This document shows positions 58,689-64,000 of a stretch of 64,000 bases of DNA, in pieces. This DNA is from Scylla paramamosain (taxonomy: Eukaryota > Arthropoda > Malacostraca > Decapoda > Portunidae): the NCBI RefSeq assembly GCF_035594125.1, contig NC_087171.1, forward strand, positions 17,590,767 through 17,654,766. Reading direction: 5' to 3'. Every line of letters begins with the position of its first letter. Positions within the stretch are counted from its first letter, which is position 1. Both the position numbers and the translations under genes were made by a program. The notes below the pieces were generated by a model that saw only the letters and a list, made by a program, of their open reading frames with translations, did no database searches and was not told where the DNA came from.

Positions 58689-58898
58689 GCCAGAAGATAT
58701 CCCGTGCCGTGGCCTCTGCATGACGTGGCGTGGGGTCCCAGCCCGAGACTGTACCAGTGTGGGCTGGACCCCGTCAACCAGTCAGGCCCAGTCATTGTCA
58801 CGTGGGGAGGAAAAAAGGTCGTCTACTTCGAAAAGGCGCTCGACGTCATGCTCATGTTCCAAGTGTTTGATGCCAATGGGAATCAGCTCGACCACAAG
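58689..58898 (+). CDS. KY-like: KY-like gene, exon 16: start of C-terminal repeat 2
   Basis: Acceptor TTGATGTTACAG/GCC, donor CACAAG/GTAAGT. 70 codons, phase 0. It encodes ARRYPVPWPLHDVAWGPSPR, then LYQCGLDPVNQSGPVIVTWG and a strand-rich stretch ending FQVFDANGNQLDHK (1048-1117). The WGPSP-x-LYQCGL motif parallels the F-x-x-GL-x-L entry of repeat 1. Confidence 0.88.
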
Positions 58899-59037
58899 GT
58901 AAGTCAGGGCAGCACCGCGGCCCCTGTGTTCTTGGTAGTGATCATAAATTCGTCCTTGCAACTCTACTCACATTTATTTTACGATCCATCAAGTTACAAA
59001 ACAAATCTTTGTACTAAGCGCCTTTAGGGACAAGGCC

Positions 59038-59258
59038 AGAATTCTTCAACACGTCATTCTTTCTTTAGGTTTATTTTCAAATGCCAGAGATGTGTAATTA
59101 GTTGGGATCTCATGGATGTTTTTTTTTCTCTTTGATGGTACGCACATGATCCTTGTTAACTTATCACTGGAACTATGAAAACACTTAAAAATTACAGCAA
59201 CTTACACTAGAGTCTGTATAGTGGTCGACATCAGACGCCGAAGCATAGGCAGTATCTA
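59038..59258 (+). repeat. Family A copy abutting an acceptor
   Basis: Left end GAATTCTTCAACACGTCATTC, core GGGATCTCATGGATGTTTTT, right end CATCAGACGCCGAAGCATAG. It ends about 20 bases before exon 17. Confidence 0.7.
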
Positions 59259-59277
59259 GTTTCATCCAAATCCTCAG

Positions 59278-59382
59278 GGACTCTTGGGACGAGAAGAGAC
59301 GGAGGAGCAGCTGCGGCTGGTCATCGTGCCGCCAGGAATCGGTTACTTTAAGTTGCTAATATACGGCATCCCACGGCCCCAG
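59278..59382 (+). CDS. KY-like: KY-like gene, exon 17
   Basis: Acceptor ATCCAAATCCTCAG/GGA, donor CCCCAG/GTGGGT. 35 codons, phase 0. It encodes GLLGREETEEQLRLVIVPPG then IGYFKLLIYGIPRPQ (1118-1152). This is the strand pair equivalent to VIPPECANYVLKIYAG in exon 15. The region upstream of this acceptor is derived from a family A element, so its branch point may lie in repeat sequence. Confidence 0.85.
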
Positions 59383-60444
59383 GTGGGTGCGGCTGTGGTA
59401 TGTGTCCCATCGCAGGTTTGTACAGTCACCCGTGCACGTCCAAGTACTCGTAGCCATGCTGTGCTCCGTCACGACCACTCTGCCAGTGGAATTCCACCAC
59501 CTGAGGACGCGGTGGCACTATAACGCTGCTGCTGACTGATGATCTTACTGTTTACCTCAAATATTTACATTTTTTTTTTTTTTTAGACGTGCGGCAAACT
59601 GACTATATTCCTGCCAAAATCCTAAGTTATTCATACGATACCGAATTATTTATATATGCACAGCACGGTATCTTGTAATTAGTGAAGGTTTTGGTGGAAA
59701 AACCGTTTACTGCACGTCTAGACAGAAGACGTGAATAGTTGGACGAGAACATCAGTCAGTGCCAGTGTTACCATGCGTGCGTCCTCAGGTGGTGAAAATG
59801 CCTTGCCAGAATCGGTGTACTGGATTGTAGTGCCACGCTGCAGGAGAAGACACTGGTGGTCTTTGTTCCACTGCCTGATAAGATTTAATGTGTTCAAGAT
59901 CAGCACTTCATCGTCAGCTGATGGATGTACATACACACACGTATGCACTCATTTCACTTGATTTAAAGTAGTACTGAAGTATTCACCGCTTAAATAAGTA
60001 ACCTGCAGTACTATAAACGAGGAGTAAAGCACTTGAGATCCATATAAAAAGAATGATATGAAATGCAAGTTCTGGGCTGGTTCTGGTTCTGGTCGGGGAA
60101 GGAAGTTTTTGCATCAGCCTCATCGTTTTTTTTAGTCTCTCATCTTTGTTTCTCTCATTTTTTTTTTCCTTTCCAAAAGTTATGTAACATTCTTCAAAAC
60201 TCTTTTCAAACAGTAATTTAGTAATGACGTTCTCTTCATGGGATCTTCGTTTTTTCTTGTGTGTGAGTAGGTCAGTATCTCCTTTCTCTTCACCACATTT
60301 CACGTTTTCAATGACCCAATGATGCTCCTGCTCTTTCTGTTAACACCAACGTTTCCTCTCTCGCCATATTGGACCTTTCAACCACAGCATCGGGTCTACG
60401 CATTACACCTCAAGCCTAATGTTTTCTTGTATTGACACTTCAAG
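59383..60444 (+). other. Putative intron 17 (1.1 kb)
   Basis: No recognised repeat family except short T runs. Minus-strand open frames at 59718-59948 and 59983-60303 are unremarkable. Nothing coding was supported. Confidence 0.6.
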
Positions 60445-60591
60445 GTGAGGGGGCGGTGGCGGCTTCCCCTTCTGGCTTCCTACCTCATCGAGTGCAAGAT
60501 GAGTCTGCGAAGTCAAAGCAACGATTCCACGACCAGCGTTAAGAAAGGGAAGAAGACCAGCAAGAAGATTTCCATAGTGCCAAGAAGATAA
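60445..60591 (+). CDS. KY-like: KY-like gene, terminal exon with basic tail and stop
   Basis: The acceptor ATTGACACTTCAAG/GTG has a modest pyrimidine tract, but the phase 0 join and the reading VRGRWRLPLLASYLIECKMS parallel the end of repeat 1 (VSFLLMC), which supports it. The frame ends with a Ser/Lys-rich tail (TTSVKKGKKTSKKISIVPRR) and TAA at 60589-60591. The assembled product from exon 2 is 1,200 residues. The lysine-rich tail is a candidate nuclear-localisation or membrane/cytoskeleton-binding patch (inference). Confidence 0.82.
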   Translation: MRGRWRLPLLASYLIECKMSLRSQSNDSTTSVKKGKKTSKKISIVPRR

Positions 60592-61000
60592 CATGTGTGT
60601 CTGCCGCTTCGGACTATATTATTTTTACAAGTGGTGGAGTCTTCAACCAAAACTGCTACAAAGACGTGTGGCAGGAAGCACGTAGCTACTGATACTGTAT
60701 ATGTGAAGCAATGTAGATACTTTCATTTTAAGAACTGTGTAAGATGTAGACGTCTAAATGTTATTATATGACCATGTTGAAAAGATATTTGTGATTCAAA
60801 TTTTATATAGGATTTTACATTATGACAAGCACAAAACGCCTTGTGAATCAGGAGTATTTTGTAAAAGAAAATCTCGTCGCACATTCTTTGACTGGTGGGT
60901 AAAATCTCTCGTGCCGCGTTCCTTTCGTTGCTTTCCCGAAGACATGAACGTGACAGATTCACTCTTTACTGCACGAAGAGAAATAACAAATAAATAGAAA
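60592..61000 (+). other. Probable 3' UTR
   Basis: AT-rich sequence directly after the stop codon, without repeats, up to a candidate polyadenylation signal AATAAA at 60989-60994. The transcript end is not provable from sequence. Further AATAAA motifs occur near 61651 and 61834. Confidence 0.45.
60989..60994 (+). terminator. Candidate poly(A) signal AATAAA
   Basis: First canonical hexamer downstream of the stop codon, about 400 bases after it. No strong GU-rich element was seen immediately downstream. Confidence 0.4.
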
Positions 61001-61243
61001 AAATACAACAATACGCAGTACAGGAAACTTAAGATAGAAAACTTCATGTTAATATAGAAAAAAAAAATAAAAATGAAGGAAGCAGTGACCGCAAAGATGA
61101 ATCACTAAAGCAAATAATTCACAAGGGAACAAGATGCCAAGATACGTAACGCACAGTCGGCATTATTAGGAGAGGAGGACTTGACGGACGCCGCAGGAAG
61201 GTGCCACTCGTCCAGTCCTCTCTGTATGTCACATTCAGGACAA

Positions 61244-61462
61244 TATTCTGAAAGGGCTCTACGGTGCACCACGATTACTATCAAAAGGTTCTAGTTGAAG
61301 TTACACGGGATTTCAAGAGTGTTTTAAAGGTTCTAATGACAGAGTAACAAGATTTCAACGTTATGAACTGGAGAAACACTCTTAAGAACCAGGCTAATTT
61401 TCTCTGTGGCCTTTGAAAATAGTCGTGGTGAGAGAGGAAAGCGTTTCAGAATACGAGCCTTA
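61244..61462 (-). repeat. Family A inverted copy
   Basis: ATATTCTGAAAGGGCTCTACG left end, GGTTCTAATGACAGAGTAAC core, CTGTGGCCTTTGAAAATAG and AAGCGTTTCAGAATACGAG right end. Confidence 0.75.
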
Positions 61463-61678
61463 TACTAATGAAGCCAATCATTGCCATTCTGTAACAGTCG
61501 CGGTCACAAGTAAACTTCTGTACTCTCTTCCACTGTCTTTTGGGTCTTTCATAGTGTTATCTCAGATCTGTTAGTAGTGTTATGAAAGCTGGCGAGTGAT
61601 GATTTTTTTTTTCGCTGTCATGATGATTCTTTGTTGACACTGAAAACACTGTAATAAATTGTTTGCATGGTCACACAG

Positions 61679-61724
<46 letters not shown>

Positions 61725-62698
61725 ACGAGGTAATTTTCTATTCTGTGTTCTAAAAGTATCTAAGAAAACGTCGTACAAAAATTAGTGAAAATTCATAGGT
61801 GATTATGGAGAAAATAGAAGGTCGTTATTATTAAATAAAAGCGCTGAAAGACAGTGAAAGTGAGTGACGGGCGTTATTCAGTTGCTGACCCTGACTGTGC
61901 CCAATTCGCAATCCTAAAATGCTTCATAATACACACACTAGCCTCTAATGGGGGAAAAAAAGATAGTTTGAATCTCAAAATATCACACACACACATAATA
62001 TCGATATTCTCATTGAAATGTCTGGAGATAGGATTAATGTTTCCTGAGGCGTCGTGTCCAAGAGGGAGACGAAAGAAAGACGAACGCACAGTGCCGCGGC
62101 GGGCCTCCGCGGCACACCATGCACAGGAGCCCTCGGAGGCACGGTGCATGCCTCAGTAACAGTGGCTACCTCAGTGTACGGATGCCATATTCCTCGTCTA
62201 TCGAATTAAAAGTTAAAGTCAACTGTGTGTCATATTCCTCCTCTTGACAAACTCACCGAGACCAACACACGAGGCACTTTAGTACTTTTATTAATGTCCA
62301 CCCAAAATTATTTACGTTTTCTGTTCTGTTTCTGAGTTAAAGAAAACAAGTCCAGTCCCTGCAGTGATGGGTGTCTTTTATGTTTCTGATACGGACAAAA
62401 CAATAAATCTCGGACAATTGTTTTCAGTCTATAGAGCATAACATGATGACTCTTCCCTTTCAAGCTCCATTACGCACTACAACTCTAGCTCTACGGCACG
62501 CACTTAGAGACTCCCTCATTATTTACTGCGGCACCTGACACTGCAACGCCATCCACGCCTTTTATCCATCACTAGGCGGCTTCCAAGGATGAGACTATAT
62601 ATACAGTACTGTGTCTCATCCTAGTTGGCGCTCCCAGATTTAAAAATGGGGGAAAAAAATGCATTTCAGAGTACTGGTCTTGGAAAGCAGCGTCAGCG

Positions 62699-62702
<4 letters not shown>

Positions 62703-62741
<39 letters not shown>
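62703..62741. repeat. (GT)n microsatellite
   Basis: About 19 GT units. Confidence 0.95.
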
Positions 62742-62743
<2 letters not shown>

Positions 62744-62829
62744 ATTCCCGTTTTCTATCTTCCCTTTTAACGAACACTAACACGCTCACCTCAGTACTCC
62801 ACATGCTTACATAATAACAGAAGGGGAGC

Positions 62830-62915
62830 TGTAAAAAGCCTGTCAGTCTTCACCTACCAGCCCCTTTACAGATCATACTTTCTCATATTCACCCATCATC
62901 CCTTTCCTCAATGAT
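62830..62915 (-). repeat. Family B tail fragment
   Basis: AAAAGCCTGTCAGTCTTCAC and ATATTCACCCATCATCCC match the inverted tail. Confidence 0.45.
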
Positions 62916-62916
62916 T

Positions 62917-63135
62917 TACAAAGCTACAGAATCTAACAGCGCCACGCATAATGGTGGTTTGGCAACAATATCTCTGTTCCCACGTGGATTATTTCTTGAG
63001 GCCATAAATGTGATTCTTTGGGTTCACATGGTAAATCTTTCTTGAGCTCTCTAGAATCACGGAATCACTCGCATAACTTCCACGACAGCCAGTTAAAAAT
63101 AGTGGAGTTATGACGCAGATACTTTTGAGAACGTA
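62917..63135 (+). repeat. Family A copy, interrupted
   Basis: TTTACAAAGCTACAGAATC, GGGTTCACATGGTAAATC and GACGCAGATACTTTTGAGAA blocks are separated by unrelated sequence. Confidence 0.5.
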
Positions 63136-63162
63136 GTAATAGAAAGGCTAGCAAGAGAGTGC

Positions 63163-63372
63163 CACGCTTTGCTCTCTCACTAACTATTTTCCAAGGCCAC
63201 AGAGATGATTAACCGGGTTCTCAAGACTGTTTCCCTTGTTAATAGCGTAGAAATCTTGACAATCTTTTACTAGAACCTTAAAAAAAAAAAAAGTCCTTAA
63301 ATACCTGTGTAACATCAACTAGAATCTTTTGAAAGTAGTCGAGGAGCGGACACAAGTGTTTCAGAACATATG
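63163..63372 (+). repeat. Family A copy
   Basis: CACGCTTTGCTCTCTCACTA left end, AAGGCCACAGAGATGATTAA core, AAGTAGTCGAGGAGCGG then AAGTGTTTCAGAACATATG right end. Confidence 0.75.
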
Positions 63373-63919
63373 TAGAGATTCAAGATTCCTACACAACACA
63401 AACCCATACACTCATTACTAACTTCACATACCTCCTGAGATGCTGAAAACTACTTCGGGTAAGGCTTCGGCAGTCCTGTTTCACCGTGATCATGTGTGTT
63501 GGTGAGAGCCCAGAATTCCTCCCGCACTGCACTACACAAGAGACAACAATGAATCAAGTGACTTCTCCAGACTCCTATACCCACTGCGGCGCTGGTTGGC
63601 TGGCTAAGGTGAGTCACACTGCTTCGGATCCCTGTTTCGAAGACGTCCGATGCTTGAGAGGGGTTCATTAAGGCTTGTATATGGCAAAAAGGGATCGTGT
63701 ATGTAAAAGATAGTATGGACGTTAATTTCAGTGCTGTTTTTCTTCTTCCTCTCGTTATAAGCATCAGCATTATGCACACACACACACACGCACACCATTT
63801 AGATAAATAAAATGTGCAATTCTTAAAAAAAAAAAAAAAAAAAAACATTCTGAAGAAGGAAAGAGGGAAAAAAAACTTCAGCATTCAAGTTGGTGGGAAT
63901 ATTGGCAGTGCAGGAGCCA

Positions 63920-64000
63920 TTGCAGTATTGAACACGTGCATTATGTGGCGCCCCCGAGGACAGCGACGGGACACGAGGGGCCGGGACGTTGCGGGGCACA
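63920..64000 (+). CDS. Candidate coding exon running off the window end
   Basis: GGAGCCATTGCAG/T looks like an acceptor, and the following 71 bases are GC- and CpG-rich with two open frames (IEHVHYVAPPRTATGH or LNTCIMWRPRGQRRDTR). It is too short to identify. It could be the first visible exon of the next gene, an alternative 3' exon of the KY-like gene, or CpG-rich non-coding DNA. Confidence 0.25.

Larger units (their letters stand above)
61001..63890. other. 3' flanking DNA with repeats
   Basis: Family A copies (61244, 62917, 63163), a family B tail, GA at 61683-61720 and GT at 62703-62741. A frame at 63486-63618 ends at a GGCTAAG/GTGAGT donor-like site but has no recognisable content. No supported gene. 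Confidence 0.6.

Overview
This window looks like nuclear DNA of an arthropod, most likely a decapod crustacean (shrimp, crab or crayfish type). That rests on three things: one multi-exon gene with GT-AG introns, an extreme density of long microsatellites (GA/CT, GT/CA, AAT, ACT, TA), and several dispersed repeat families of short inverted-repeat elements and LINE tails. The taxon is an inference. There is no sign of a bacterial, viral or organellar replicon.

The window is dominated by one large plus-strand gene. I could chain 17 phase-compatible coding exons from 17702 to 60591, with a probable earlier exon at 2..296. The 17 exons encode about 1,200 residues (numbered here from the first codon of the 17702 exon). 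The C-terminal half is a kyphoscoliosis peptidase (KY)/hillarin-type protein: a transglutaminase-like domain (exons at 50736-52808) followed by the KY-type C-terminal region, which appears to contain two related beta-rich repeats, and a basic tail. The N-terminal half is low-complexity and basic (exon 17927-19035), followed by a disordered segment built from many small exons. That segment carries at least six (T/V)QT motifs resembling dynein light chain LC8-binding sites. The residue in the usual catalytic cysteine position is serine while the His and Asp are kept, so the protein is probably a pseudo-transglutaminase scaffold.

Layout: 1-296 acidic/His-rich exon; 297-17701 long intron with a broken tandem retropepsin-like element on the minus strand (1691-2437), LINE tails, a minisatellite and many microsatellites; 17702-19035 two exons; 19036-37162 long intron with dispersed repeats and tRNA-derived SINE-like segments; 37163-37374 one exon; 37375-44607 intron with a LINE fragment; 44608-49810 the QT-motif exons; 50736-60591 the transglutaminase-like and C-terminal exons; 60592-64000 3' UTR and flank, with a weak candidate exon at the far end.

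The non-coding part is shaped by a MITE-like family (called family A here): about 200-230 bp, terminal inverted repeats of the form CGTATTCTYAAACGTTT, and roughly 29 full or partial copies in both orientations, three of them directly beside splice sites. Two LINE tail families (B and C) are also dispersed. All repeat and exon boundaries are read by eye; those marked as partial are approximate.
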